Program-made: the position numbers and the translations under genes | The notes under the pieces: model-generated | Database searches by the model: none | What the model was told of the DNA's origin: nothing | The model's input: only the letters and a program-made list of their open reading frames with translations | Shown: positions 42,546-54,839 of the stretch, in pieces | How positions within the stretch are numbered: the stretch's first letter is position 1 | How the letters are laid out: each line of letters begins with the position of its first letter | Origin: Ceratotherium simum simum | Lineage: Eukaryota > Chordata > Mammalia > Perissodactyla > Rhinocerotidae | NCBI RefSeq assembly: GCF_000283155.1 | Contig: NW_004454195.1 | Coordinates: 6,544,148-6,608,147, forward strand | Direction: 5' to 3' | Length of the DNA: 64,000 nucleotides

Positions 42546-45439
42546 AAGAAATTCTTGATCCCAAAGGTACTTAATATAATATTTAGGTTTTTTTCTAATT
42601 TAATATTTTTTTCTACTTTAATATTTAGGTTTATGACAGGGAAATTATTGTACAAGATAGTGCAAAATAAAGCTATTATGTTATATAGAATTAATCAGTA
42701 AAAATGATAATGAATTTTGATGTTGGGTTCCTCTGTTTCTTTCCAGTGATCTTGTCTCCTCATAATGAATGACTACTTTTTATTTGTTTTATGACAATGT
42801 AGTTAACAAATATTAATAATAGATTAGGTATTGTATTAAATAACTAAAGTATACAGGTTAATCCTTGCACTCAAAAAACTGACAAGAGGCAAGAGAACCA
42901 AACACATACTATTGAAGTTAATTTATAAAACTTTCATCTCTAATACTCTTTTGAGTTCACTTCCTAAGTTTACTTGCCATTGCCTCCTATTTCTAGAACT
43001 ACCAAGACAAAACTTTCCAAGAAATTCCAACTTCTGTATTTCATGTAATCTAAGACATCATCAATTTTAAGATGTCATAATTTTTAATATTTTAATAAAA
43101 TCTCCCCAAACGACACTGACGATAAAAATTATGACACAGCATCAATTGTGAAATGCATCCTCATTTGAGAGATAGTAAAATATGAAAAAATAAGCATTGG
43201 TGGATCAATGAAATATGCATTTTTTTTCTCTTTACCTAAGCAGAACTATAAATTGATGGCGACAAAATGACATAATGTATCCCAAGGCCCAATATATTTA
43301 ATTCGTGGATTATTTGCTGATGTGCATCATTTATGCCAAAAGATGCTTGCATTTATATGGCTTATCAAAGGTTGTCTGTGTTGCAGTTTATCTGGGATAG
43401 TGGACATTTGCTGTAAGAGTTAAGGGAACATAAGAGACGAATTCCTGATGTCTCTTCCAGTGCTCTGAATATGAATTCAATACAGTTTAAGGATGAAGAA
43501 TTTACCAACTGAATCTGGACATGTGCTTTCAATAGAAGGGGCAGTCAAACCATATCTGTTTAGATATTTGCTCTTGCCAGGCAGTGTTTGTCTTGTTCAG
43601 ATTGGGATGAAGCCAGTATATCAGTCCAAGTCTCTACCTCATTTATGCTGAGAAAGCAGACAAAATGTAGCATCTGCATTAGAAGAAACAGTATGGCCAT
43701 GAATCTGAATCCACTCCCATACTGCTGGTCTTGCAGAACCAGATGCAGTGTGAAGGCCTCTCTCATGTTATTTGGGAAGTTGCCAGGGTCACAGGAGGGA
43801 ATTCAAAGAGGAAGATGTGTGCATTTAAAAACCCCAGGCAGAATTCTAGAAGATCATTAGTACCTGTGATCCAAACAAATGAAATGACCTGCCAAGTCAG
43901 TGCTTCAAGATTAGAACTCAGGTCAAAAGACTACGAAAATAAGGAAACTTTGACTCATTTGCTTCTCCCCCTCATACTTTTCTCTTGCAACATAGGTATT
44001 TTGTGAGGATTTTTAAAGACTTTCCTCATATAATATGCCACCCTCACCCCATTTTTTTCTCCTTTGAACATGTAAAAGCTCCTTTAAATAGAACCTGCTT
44101 TGTCAACTCCAAGATAGACAAAGGATTAAATTAAAGAAAGAGCCAGCTGCTTTTCAATAGTTAGGAGTGGGGAAGGAGAAAGCTGGAAAAATACTTGTGC
44201 TTTAGGCATGTTTAGCTGCTCTTAGGTTCCTCCTTCATTATTTTATCATCTTCTCTTCTTGGGCTAGGGCACCAGGCTATCACCCTCCACCCGTAATCTT
44301 CAAATCTTATGAGGAGAAGGCAGAAGTGACTAAAGTGCACCCTATGCAAGTCCTCTCAAATTGTCCGCCTCCCACTGTTTTCCAAACACAGATATACAAA
44401 CTCATAGTTTCACATGTGGCCTTTTAGTTTTGCTTTTCACGTTTGGGATGTGATCCTTTCCAACTTCCCATTGATGTAACCATAAAAATGCATGAGAAGG
44501 GGTCAAAGTAGCTGAAATTAAAGACAACCAGTCCTCTCTGGAGGTTTTTCTGGAACGAAAAAATTCTCCATCACAGTCCAGATGGGTCAGAATAAGAAAT
44601 CAGTTCCTGTGCAGACTTCTGGAAAGGAATCTTAGTCAGACACTCCTCACTACTTGCACCCGACCAACCCTCTTCACTCCTTCTTTGATTCTTCCCCAAA
44701 CTCAAACACCAGAACTTCTCTTTCTGCAGACATGTCACAGATTAAAACTGCAAGTTCTTCAAGATGGAACAGAGTGGAGAGGGAGGGAAAATAGAGGTGC
44801 TCTCTATCATGGGATATCAGCAATAAGAGGGAGTGGAGGTAGAAACAGGAAAAGGCTGAGGGCTGTCGTGTTACTTGGAAGAGACATCTTCTTACTGTCA
44901 GAAAACAGGCAAAGGGAGCAAAGGAAGCTCTTATCTCAGGCCGGGAGAGCAGTACTCAATACTCAAAACCCTAAATTTCACTTGGAGCTATGAAGATCGG
45001 CTTGCCCTTGAGCTTCAGAGTTGAGAGAGGAACTTCATAAGGTTCAAAGTAGAGTGGCATCTGCTTGTTGGCAATCTGTTGATCTGAATGGAACTCCTCT
45101 TGTTAAAAGAAGAATGAACATAAAAATGGCAGGACTAGACCTGTGTATCAATTCTGTATACTAAAAAAAAAAACAATAGTTCTAATAATTAAACAGAGAG
45201 TGCACCTACAAAGGTTTTACTCTGGAAAATAGAAGAATAATTTAGAATATATCTCTTTAATGTTGTAAATAAAATATGATAAATTATGATTATATGAAAA
45301 AAGCAATGAAATATGAGATGAAAAATGGCTAGTAGAAGAGAAAGAAAAATGTAGTCAAACCAAAACTACGCAAGGCTTAAAATTCATATTAGAAGCGATT
45401 CAGAGTAGAATCACTATGGCAGAAAATGAAGATAAGAAA
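42546..45439. other. Unique non-coding DNA
   Basis: No firm repeats. A weak reversed MIR-like patch may lie near 43870-43950. Frames of 68-102 codons (for example 43588-43860, 44685-44993) have no recognisable domain. Confidence 0.45.
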
Positions 45440-45800
45440 GATAATGGGCAAAGAATGAAGATTCAGTTTATTTATATTTGCTGTCTCAAACATTAAAAAA
45501 TAGGAAAGAAGCAATGGTCTATGATATATGTCTTTTAAACCAAAACATATCAATATAGAGAAAAAAATGATCATCCCGCTGTGTAAAAAAAATAATGATG
45601 AGAAATTCCACTTAATATATGCTGCACAATTTCTTTTTTATCTTATGGATTTTTTTAAGTCTTATCATACCTGCACAGAGAAAAATGCAATTTTCAAAAT
45701 TCACAAAATCAGGATCGCATTATTTTTCTTTACAATGCTGAATGGCAGAAGACAATGGAGAAACTTCAGATTTATAGAAAAAAGAGATTATGGCTCCCAA
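45440..45800 (+). repeat. Possible L1/HAL1 ORF1-like remnant
   Basis: 'aatggcagaagacaatggag' followed by aaacttcagatttatag resembles the end of an old ORF1. A shared block with 49217-49305 (aaagaatgaagattcagt, gctgtctc, agaagcaatggtc) shows it is a repeat family. Assignment to HAL1 or L1 is tentative. Confidence 0.4.
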
Positions 45801-46009
45801 ACCTGGTGATTTTAGTTTGGTTTCTCCTAGAATCAGGCCCTAATCCAAGGCCTTGTGTGCAAGTAGCTTACTTTGGAAGTGTGGGGGACACCAGGTAGTG
45901 AGTGAGAAGTGATACAGAAAGGCAAGGAAAGTAGTCAGTAAAATGGGAATTATTAAGGGAGCTATCACTGGAGTTAATCCAATTTGGAAACATTGGGAAA
46001 CAGTACAAG

Positions 46010-46603
46010 AACACACTTCAAAATCTTCATGACCTTGGACTTGGCAATGGATTCTTAGGTATGACACAAGCAGCAAAAGAAAAAAATAGATAAATTGGAC
46101 TTAATCAAAATTAAAAACTTTTGTGCATCAAAAGACAGTATCAAGAAAGTGAAAATGCACCTTGAAAAACAGAAAATATTGTCAAATCATGTATCTGGTA
46201 GGGTCTAATACCCAGAATATATAAAGAACTCATGCAACTGAACAACAAAAAGACAAATATTAAAAAGTGGGCAAGGGACTTGAATAGACATTTCTCCAAA
46301 GAAGATATACAAATGGCCAATAAGCACATAAGAAAATGCTCAACATCATTAATCATTAGAAAATGCAAATCAAAATCACAGTGACACACCAATTCACACT
46401 TATTAGGATGGCTAGAATTAAAAAAAAAAAAGCAGAAAGTAACAAGTGTTGGTAAAGGTATGGAACTCCCATCTATTGCTGGTGGGAATGTAAAATGGTG
46501 TAATCACTATGGAAAACAGTTTGGTAGTTCCTCAAAAAGTTAAACTAGAATGGCCACATGACCCAGCAACTTGACAACTAGGTATATACTCAAAAGAATT
46601 GAA
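46010..46603 (+). mobile_element. L1 LINE ORF2 end, left part
   Basis: Plus-strand L1: 'aaattggacttaatcaaaat', 'tagacatttctccaaagaag', 'gctggtgggaatgtaaaatg' and 'tggaaaacagtttggtagtt'. Truncated at the 5' end and split by an ERE at 46604. Confidence 0.92.
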
Positions 46604-46857
46604 GGGACCGGCCCGGTGGTGCAAGCAGTTAAGTGCACATGCTCCGCTGTGGCGGCCCGGGGTTCACCGGTTCGGATCCCGGGCGTGCACTGACGCACCG
46701 CTTGTCAAGCCACGCTGTGGCGGCATCCCATATAAAGTAGAGGAAGATGGGCATGGATGTTAGCCCAGGGCCAGTCTTCCTTAGCAAAAAAAAAAAAAAA
46801 AAAGGAGGATTGGCAGATGTTAGCTCAAGGCCGATCTTCCTCACAAACACACACACA
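46604..46857 (+). mobile_element. ERE SINE inserted in L1
   Basis: Head gggaccggcccggtggtgca, B-box region 'ggttcggatcccgggcgtgc', 'cccatataaagtagaggaag', an A-rich linker of 18 bases and a tail ending in CA units. The 12 bp duplication aaaagaattgaa at 46592-46603 and 46858-46869 is exact and lies in L1 sequence. The 89- and 61-codon frames are artefacts. Confidence 0.98.
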
Positions 46858-47390
46858 AAAAGAATTGAAAACATGTATGCAAACAAAACCTTGTCCATGA
46901 ATGTTCATAGTGGCACTATTCACAATAGCTAAAAGGTAGAAACAAACCAAATGTTCATCAACTGATGAATGGGTAAACAAAATGTTGTATATCTATACCA
47001 TGGAAAAGTATTCAGCCATAAAAAGGAATGAAGAAAAGGAAAGGAGTACTGGTACATGCTACAAATTGGATGAACCTCTAAAACATTAAGCTAAGTAAAA
47101 GAAGCCAGACACAAAAGGTCATATATTATATGATTCCGTGCATATGAAATATCCAGAATAGGTAAATCCGTAGAGACACAAAGCAGATTACCAGTTGCCA
47201 GGGGCTGTGGGGAGGAGGAAACCAGGAGTGACTGTTTAATGGGTATGTGTTTCCTTTTTTGAGTAATGAAAAGGTTTTGAACCTAAGTAGAAGTTGCACA
47301 ATATTGTGAGTGTACTAAATGCCATTGAATTTCAACTTGAAATGGTTCATTCTATGCTATGTGAATTTTATCTCAATTAAAATTAAAAAT
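46858..47390 (+). mobile_element. L1 LINE 3' end, right part
   Basis: Continues with 'tgttcatagtggcactattc', 'aaagaagccagacacaaaag', 'gattaccagttgccaggggc' and a 3' UTR ending 'gaattttatctcaattaaaa'. L1MA/MB-like by its 3' UTR wording. Confidence 0.93.
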
Positions 47391-48514
47391 ATATGCTCTA
47401 AAATTATTCCATTTAAGGGGTGAAGAAGCTATGACATTCATATCCTATCTCATGTCAATCATTAGTCACTGATTGAGAGCTTCTCTCTGGGGTTATTGAT
47501 TCTCTGGTACTTCTAGGTTACTGCATACGCAAGGGAAGAATAGCTTTCTGTGGATTGGGAAAAATCCCTTGGGCACAGAGATTCAGACCCTGGCAGTTGA
47601 ATAGTGTCTGCAGCATGCTGGAAATACAGCGTCTGAGGGACATGGGTAGGCACTGATAGCAAATGCTATACTCGTTATGGTATCATTCATATATGTCATT
47701 TCAAGCTATTTAAAGATTCTGATTACATACCACCATGTACAATTCTTGAAACATTTACTCACACTATATTCTAGCCATCAATGCAATGAACTATAAGTTA
47801 AAATTCAAGAAAGAAGAAATAGTGGTAAACACACAGAAATGTATCTAAATACCAGTAAATATGGTGACAAGTTTAAATTCAAAAGAAAAAGTGATTTTTT
47901 AAAGAGAATATTTAAATATTAAAAACTAAATTAATTTAATAGTGTCATCATTTCTGGTTGTTACCTACACATTATATTCACCATAATCAGAAAGGAGAGA
48001 GTAGAAGTGAATCAAAGTAAAATTACATTAAATTTCTCTTTTTGCATAAAGTGGAATTTAAAAATTACAATATATTTCAAATGTAAATGCAAAGAAAACT
48101 GTAAAAATAAAAGCAAAAAAAAATCTTAGGTCATATTTAAATAAAGACCAAAATAAAAGCATATTCTCCCTGTCACAAGTGACAACATCAATTCTAGGTA
48201 GCCCTCATATTGAAATGATAGTGGAGAGTCTCAGGGAACCCAAGGGCAGGAGTGTGGTGGGGCCTCCAAAACAGATCAGAACTGGAGTGTCAAATACCTT
48301 TGGAAAACACACCTTGTCTTATCTTTGCTCCCCTCTCCATGAGGGCTTCTCTACTTCTGCAGGCTGATATTCTCTCTTACCTGGCTCCATTTCAGAAAGT
48401 ATGGCCATCTAAAACCCCTTATTTCAATCTTACATATGTAAACTTTTGATGAGAGATTTATCTTTTTCACTAGCTTTTAATTTTTTTTCCCCAAAATTTC
48501 CAGGAAAGGGATTA
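47391..48514. other. Mostly unique AT-rich DNA
   Basis: No gene. 47700-48180 is A/T-rich and could hold an old eroded LINE, but I cannot align it. Confidence 0.4.
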
Positions 48515-48610
48515 CATGGATGAACTTAAGTTGGTTGCCTACCCTTGAACCAATCACAGTGTGGTAGACGTGTCTTGGGGTGGAGTCCGGTGGGACAATG
48601 ATGACTGTGC
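48515..48610 (-). repeat. Dispersed LTR-like repeat, copy 4, fragment
   Basis: 'acccttgaaccaatcacagt' and the following gtggtagacgtgtcttg resemble the distal part of the family seen at 24170-24620 ('ccctgaaccaatgag'). Confidence 0.4.
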
Positions 48611-49216
48611 AACAGAGGACTGTGTAAAATATTTCCCATTGCAGACGTACCTAACTGATTGCTCTTTTCTACTGAGTCTGAAATCAGAAATCATCACTTA
48701 ATCTTCAGAAATCTCCACCGTTCTAAGATATTTAAATATCTTTAATATATCTCAGTGTTGTCTAAGTAGGCATAGCTTTTATTGCTTACAGCTTATCAAA
48801 CTTAATGCATGAACTAATTCAGCCTCCTTTGTGCATGCTATTAAAACAAAACAAAACAAAAATCAAGCTAGCCTGTTCCTAGTCAACCTACCCGAGCTAG
48901 GCAACTTTGTTCCTAGGCATATCAACTCATCAGAGGCCCAGCTGTGATGTTTTCAAGAACTTCGCAACAGCCAGATAGATAATGCCTATGATTTCACTCT
49001 GGTTATCAGGAAGATCTGAGTGATGGCACTTAATCAGATTCTGCATAAAGACCCATTGAAGTCTTTAAGCCCAGAGCAGTGGTTTCTTTGCCACTTGATA
49101 ACTAAGATCTGATAGAAATTCAATGGATTGCATTTTCACAGACAGACAGCGACAAGACTCAGAATGGCTGCACAGCATGATCACTGAAGAACCTAAACCA
49201 CTATCTCATTAGCATT
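48611..49216. other. Unique non-coding DNA
   Basis: No feature, apart from an AAAAC run near 48845-48860. Confidence 0.4.
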
Positions 49217-49305
49217 GCGCAAAGAATGAAGATTCAGTCTACGTATAGTAGCTGTCTCTATAAAAGAAACCAAAAAAGAAAATGGAGAAGAAGCAATGGT
49301 CAACA
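49217..49305 (+). repeat. Second copy of the 45.4 kb repeat block
   Basis: gcgcaaagaatgaagattca, gctgtctc and 'agaagcaatggtcaacaa' pair with 45447-45520. Short and diverged. Confidence 0.4.
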
Positions 49306-49750
49306 ACCAGGTAAAGGATGAACCAACCCTTGCCTTCCAGATAGGGACTCCTTAAAGAGATGACTTAAACAGAAGCTGAAATTTGGCCATCTACAAATGA
49401 GCTCTGTCTCCCTCCTTCCTGAAAGTACAGACTGAGTAAGACATCATATGATTTCTAGAAATTGCTAGCAAATGGTCAATAGACTTAGGAAAGCTCTCTC
49501 AGTCTTTGGCAGGGCTAATAATAATAATATTAAGGATGCTAATACTAATGATAATAACAATGGCAACACAGACTTGAGAAAGTAACATCTAAGCTGAGAG
49601 TTGAAGGATCAGAATTAAGCCAGATGAAAGGGAAAGGGGAAATGTGTTCATGGCAAAGTGAATTTGATATAAGTAAAGACCTAGAGGATAAAGTGCAATA
49701 TATTGAACATAAATATAGAATTGAGATATGGCTGGTGGAAAAGTGATGAG
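49306..49750. other. Unique non-coding DNA
   Basis: An AAT-rich patch lies at 49517-49560. Nothing else recognised. Confidence 0.4.
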
Positions 49751-50003
49751 AAATGAGACCTCTCTTCCTGGCTTGCAGAAGGCCCCCTTCTCACGTAGGA
49801 GAGAGAGAGAGAATAGAGAGAGCTCTCTGGTGTCTCTTCTCATAAGGGCACTAATCACATCATGAGGGCCCCACCTTCACGACCTCATCTAACCCTAATT
49901 ACCTCCTAAAGGCCCCATCTCCAAGTACCATGACATTGTTGGTTAGGGCTTCAACATATGAATTTTGAGAAGACACAAACATTCAATCCATAACACATAT
50001 ACA
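49751..50003 (-). mobile_element. MLT1-like LTR, reverse, truncated
   Basis: 'cttcctggcttgcagaaggc', 'cataagggcactaatcacat', 'gacctcatctaaccctaatt', 'gttagggcttcaacatatga' and 'cattcaatccataacacata' are in reversed MLT1 order. The 3' part of the LTR is missing on the left. Confidence 0.85.
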
Positions 50004-50070
50004 CATACATATATATATATATACACATACACGTATATGCATATACATATATATAGATGCAAACACACAC
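50004..50070 (+). repeat. TA/CA alternating microsatellite
   Basis: Mixed TA, CA and CATATA units directly after the LTR end. Confidence 0.85.
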
Positions 50071-50464
50071 AAAGTACTAAAATGTTAACAATGGTTATCA
50101 TCTGAGATATAATCTGAAAGTCTACAAGTTCTCACAATCACTTTTATATCTCTTTTGTCTTGCCATCCAAAGTGCTCTCTAGCATGCTTTTGTATTTATG
50201 CTATTGCATTGCCATACACATATTTTATTTGCTTCCTCCCTCCTTTCTTTCCTTCCTTCCTTTCTTCCTTCTTTTAGTCACCTCACGACATACTTTCTTT
50301 ATATCTAAAGCTGTTATATCCCACTCTAAGATCAATTTCCTTTGAACAAGACCCTTCCACTATTATAGTACAGACATACATTTGTAATGGTCTCAGTGCT
50401 ATGAGAGAGATTGTACCAACTTCCTAAAGGTAAATTTTCTATTTACTATATTGTCTTTGTACTA
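50071..50464. other. Mostly unique DNA with CCTT run
   Basis: A TCCTTTCTTTCC-type pyrimidine run lies at 50236-50273. 'aaaatgttaacaatggttat' near 50079 hints at an old L1 3' end but is too short to assign. Confidence 0.45.
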
Positions 50465-50735
50465 GGATAAGGTCATATAGCATAGAAGTTAAGACCACTG
50501 ATTCTGAAATCAGATTTCCTGGGGTCATTTTCCGGTTATATTGTTAGCAGTGTTGTAACCTTAGACAAGCAATTTATTCTTTCAATGTCTTGGTCTCACA
50601 TCTATAAAATGAGGGAAATAACCATAACTACTTCCCTGATACGTTGTAGAAAATCAATGAGTTAATGTGTGTAAAGCACTTAGAATAGTATCTGCACATA
50701 TGAAGCACCCAATAAATATAACCTACTATTATAAT
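50465..50735 (+). repeat. MIR SINE, nearly full length
   Basis: 'tatagcatagaagttaagac', 'ctgattctgaaatcagattt', 'catctataaaatgagggaaa', 'tgagttaatgtgtgtaaagc' and 'cacccaataaatataa' span the MIR from head to tail. Confidence 0.93.
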
Positions 50736-51311
50736 CATATTCTATCATAATTTCTACTTCTAAGGAATTGTTTCTTGCCACCTTCTAGATGGTGGTAACT
50801 TTATGTTTAATTTTAAGCTATCTATTATTGGTATTTTAAAATTGTATCTGTTATCGGCCATGATACCTAGTTTTAGAGTTTAGCTCTCCCTCTCTCCAGA
50901 GATATCTAGTTGACAAATCTTCTGAGAAAAACATCTCTCCTGGTCTTTTGTATTTCATTCCTTGCCAGTTTATCTTTCCATTTTCATAAGCCAAAGAATT
51001 AGTCCCAATCTTTGATAACATGTATGGAGGCGGCCATTCTCTTCTGAAATTCTCTTTTAAAGGTCATTATATTTCAACTAGAAACACAGAAAAAAATAAA
51101 TGCTTTCTTTCCTTCCTTCTTTTCTTTCCTCCTTCCTTCTTTCGTTTCTTCCCAAGGCTTTCAATTTATTATCCATTCTTGACTTTAACTTTAAAAAATT
51201 TACACTTTGCAATTTTATTTGGCGTTGGCACTCGTTCCTGTGAGAACACACACAGAACAGGACTGGGTCACTAGGTTTGGTGAATCTTGGCAGATACTTC
51301 ATCACACAAGC
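50736..51311. other. Unique non-coding DNA with CTTT/CCTT run
   Basis: Pyrimidine run at 51103-51150. Short frames over it are not supported. Confidence 0.45.
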
Positions 51312-51500
51312 TTGCAGCTATGATGCAGTGGAAAGAACATGATACAGGGAGTCAGACATCTATGACCAAGGCTGAGACTTTCCAGGGTATAACTTGTGCA
51401 AGTCATTTAACTTCACAAAGCATCAATTTTTTTTTCCTCCAAAAGATGAGAGAGTGCAACTGGAGATCTTGAAAGTTCCTTTCAGTTTGGAAATACTTTG
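51312..51500 (+). repeat. MIR3-like SINE
   Basis: 'gatgcagtggaaagaacatg', 'gtgcaagtcatttaacttca', 'agatcttgaaagttcctttc' and agtttggaaatactttgac are in MIR3 order. Confidence 0.75.
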
Positions 51501-52637
51501 ACTCTAGGAAGATAGCACATGTCCATGATCCAGTCACAGCAGCCTGACCTGCACTGAGTTCTGAACCCCAAAGCAGAAAATTACCAATGCCATTTATCCC
51601 TATTCTATAGTGTTAATAGCAAGATTGCTTGAATTTGCTATGCTTGTATGTCGTACTTGCCTTTGGTGAAATATGGGTGGGGTTACCACTGTAGCTTATG
51701 GTTACCACTGTAGCTTATATGTGGAATGGTGGGTGTGAAACAACTAAGTGGTAAAATCTTAAAACCTTTAGCTTCTACAGCCAGCAAATGCCCCTGCAGA
51801 GGGTTCCTTCCCAGCCCAACAATGATCCTCATGCTAAGAAAGAAGGAACATTGATAAATAGAAGACATTTTATTTTATTTACACCTACTTTAGTGATTAC
51901 CAAGATTATTCTTGGTGCTCATTTCTACCTAGTAAACTTGCAATTTGTTTAACTAGAACAGAGGGAATTTTCAAAAGGTTGTTCATATCTGCCCTTGTTG
52001 CTCAGTGGTGGAATCACCTTTATAAAGGCCATCTTTCCTTCTCTCTGTTTAAGCTGTGTTTAAATGAAGAAGCTGTCCAGCTAAGCTTTATGAAGTGTAT
52101 TTCTTCCTTTTTGTCAGAGAAACATAATTTGATCAGTGTTCAAAAAGAGAATATTTTTTCCCCTTTCAAAATTGTGTGGGTTGAAAAATTCTCCATGCTG
52201 TCAAGCTCTTCATGACTAATAAATGTTACCTGTATCAAGTCTTCTAATTATCTCCAAGTTTTTGGATTTGAGAGCCAGCAATTTCATTATTTTACCATCT
52301 GCCAAAGAGTGTTTTTGGCAGGGTTCAGTAGAAAAATAGGCAATGTGGATGAAAACTTGACTAATTAAATACTAAACCTAAGTAAGAAAATGATACTATG
52401 GAGTTTTACTTAAGCCGAACTGAGACCCATTTGGTACCACTAGGTCCATGGTGAATTTAAGTGCTTACTGTGCCTTAGCCACCGACCATGTCATTCACAC
52501 CAAGGGAAATTAAAGAGGAAGCAAGGAATACTTTCTATGGCAGTTCATGTTCAATTCCTTCGAAGAGTATTTTATATTTAAATGACTTGTAATTTCAGGT
52601 TATTAAACATAACAATTAAGGAAAGCTAGCCTCTTCT
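51501..52637. other. Unique non-coding DNA
   Basis: Contains one tandem duplication (51681-51718) and otherwise nothing I recognise. Confidence 0.45.
51681..51718 (+). repeat. Perfect 19 bp tandem duplication
   Basis: ggttaccactgtagcttat at 51681-51699 is repeated exactly at 51700-51718. Confidence 0.98.
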
Positions 52638-52745
52638 ACCATGTAAGGATACAATGAGGAGTCTCGGACCACCAAGAGAGCCCTCACTCAACCATCCTGG
52701 TACCCTGATCCCAGACTTCCAGCCTCTAGAACTGGTAGAGAGAAG
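52638..52745 (+). repeat. MaLR-type LTR fragment
   Basis: 'accatgtaaggatacaatga' and 'gacttccagcctctagaact' are the internal MLT1/MST-type phrases. About 100 bp remain. Confidence 0.6.
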
Positions 52746-53299
52746 GGGTCTGCCACGACATGAATGACAGATGGGAAAGCCCTGCACCAGGAAGATTCAG
52801 GAAAGAGGTAGTGGTCCTGTGTTTTCACATTGAGCAAACCAAGGGGCAGAGACTGAGCAACTTGCTTCAGTTTGCACAGCTTATAAACTGGAACTCTAAC
52901 GGGAAAAAAAAAAAAAAAAACAAAAAAAGGAAAGCTAAAAACATAAACTAATAAATTTTAAAAACCATTTGATATTTGCCCAAAAATAATGTCTGCATTG
53001 ACACCTAGGGTGCTTTTTGTGACCCTTGTAAGTTCTTTTCTATCCATCACACAAGAGAACGTAGACGTGAATTTTAGGTTGCTCGAATAGTTTAGACACC
53101 TTGTAGACTGGGTAAACCGCTTCTAAACAGCAATGTGGCATGTATGCTCTTTTACCTAAAGTAGAGGCTGAAGTCATCTAATTCTTTTTATACAGTGAAG
53201 GTGTCAAGCTACCATTTTAACAGAGAATTGACATGATAGCATGCCTTGTGCGTTTTCCTGAAAGGACGGGCCTTGATACTCAGTGCTCGTTAGACGTGG
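52746..53299. other. Mostly unique DNA with an A run
   Basis: An 18 bp A run lies at 52903-52920, preceded by a weak reversed MIR-like patch (52815-52895). The 63-codon frame through it is a K-rich artefact. Confidence 0.4.
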
Positions 53300-53530
53300 T
53301 GACGGGCGCTCCTGCATTGCTCCGTCTTTGAACTCCAATTCTGCCACTTACTATCCAGCCATAAGGAAATTCTTGAATCTCTGCTATGTGCTCAGATTCC
53401 ACCACTATAGAATAGGGATAATAATAGTGTCTACTTCAGCAGATTGATGTGAGGATTAAATGAGTTAATATATGCGAAGCACTTAGATCATTTTCTGGTA
53501 CATAGTAATCCCTCAATAAATGTTACCTAT
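53300..53530 (+). repeat. MIR SINE
   Basis: 'ccaattctgccacttactat', 'agaatagggataataatagt', 'gaggattaaatgagttaata' and 'atccctcaataaatgttacc' are in MIR order. Confidence 0.92.
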
Positions 53531-53559
53531 ATATAACCATTATACGTATCATTTGACAT

Positions 53560-53985
53560 AGAAATTCTATTAAGAAAAAACTTCTTAAAAACATATATGT
53601 ATGCAGAGGGACATATATTGGAATATTTATGACCGTTTAAATATGGAAGCAGTTATAATTACCAAATATAAAAGAAGTAATACGAGAAAGAATAAGACAA
53701 TGATGATATAGCCATGCAACAGAATACTAAATGAAGTGTGTAAAAATTTAAGTAACACGTAAATTCCAATTTTATAATATTACTCCATATAAACATGATA
53801 TAAAATTTATGTAAACATGATTTCAGTTATATAAATCAATGAGCAAAGAGGGAATGAAATATAAAACAATGTTAGTAGACAGAGATGATCAGATTTATGG
53901 GTGATTTTTTTCTGTTCATGTCTTTGTTCCTTTTTTTCTATAATAAATATGACTATAAAAACAGCAAGTAATATATATTAAATTT
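53560..53985 (+). repeat. Old L1 3' end
   Basis: 'ggaatatttatgaccgttta', 'tggaagcagttataattacc', 'ccatgcaacagaatactaaa', 'gatcagatttatgggtgatt' and 'ctataataaatatgactata' follow the L1ME/MC-type 3' terminus. Confidence 0.72.
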
Positions 53986-54039
53986 AAAGTAAGTTATTAG
54001 CATGATGAATTAGGACAAAATTGACATGGAAAATCACTA

Positions 54040-54180
54040 TAAAATATAGAAACTAGAAGAGGTCTTAAAGATCATCTACTCTAACCTCTTTCCTTTAATG
54101 AGGAAATAACAAGTTCAGAAACATGAAGTGACTTCATACATACAACTAGGGTGTGAACATAGATTTTAAATTTCTATTGT
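54040..54180 (-). repeat. MIR3-like SINE, reverse
   Basis: 'aagatcatctactctaacct', 'tttaatgaggaaataacaag', 'ttcagaaacatgaagtgact' are in the reversed MIR3 order. Confidence 0.68.
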
Positions 54181-54839
54181 GTCTAACTTGTTAAAATGGA
54201 TGTGTTGGATAGTTTTGGCTGTGATATTGTCTTATGCATATATGGTTAAGAAAAATATGAAATGATCTTTTAGAAATTGGAAATTCTCTTCTTTGGCGCT
54301 ATACGGTAATATATAACCATGTCTTTGGGCTATAGAAAAGCATTGCTATTTGAGAGAGAGAGATTTTAATCTACTTAAAGTGAACAGTGGAAAAATGTTT
54401 TTAATTAGATGATTATTCTGACGGAGTAACATTTTGGTGTTAGTGTGTATAGTTAATATTGTACAACCCTCAGTGGCTGACAGGAGAGTGACGATTGAAG
54501 CTGGAGTCACAGACCAGTTAGGCAGGATTCTGAGAGGTAATACCTCAGAAGAAAATAGTAATGTCATGTATTCCAGTTTATAAAGTTGCCTTAAGAGGTG
54601 TGCATTATCAATCTTGTTGTATAGTTTTACTCAAGGACAGCATTGAGTACATACAGCTCACCTGTGGCTTGGTCTTACCATCATAAGCTTAATTTCTCCT
54701 CTATTTAGGAGGAGATTTAGTTTATCTTACTGTATACAATATTTCTTTACAAGCCACTATATTTATTCCTAGACTATAGTGAGGTATAAACGAACTATTT
54801 TGTTATTGTTGTTATTGTAACACTGGGACTTATTCCTTT
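54181..54839. other. Unique AT-rich DNA
   Basis: No feature recognised. Confidence 0.4.
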
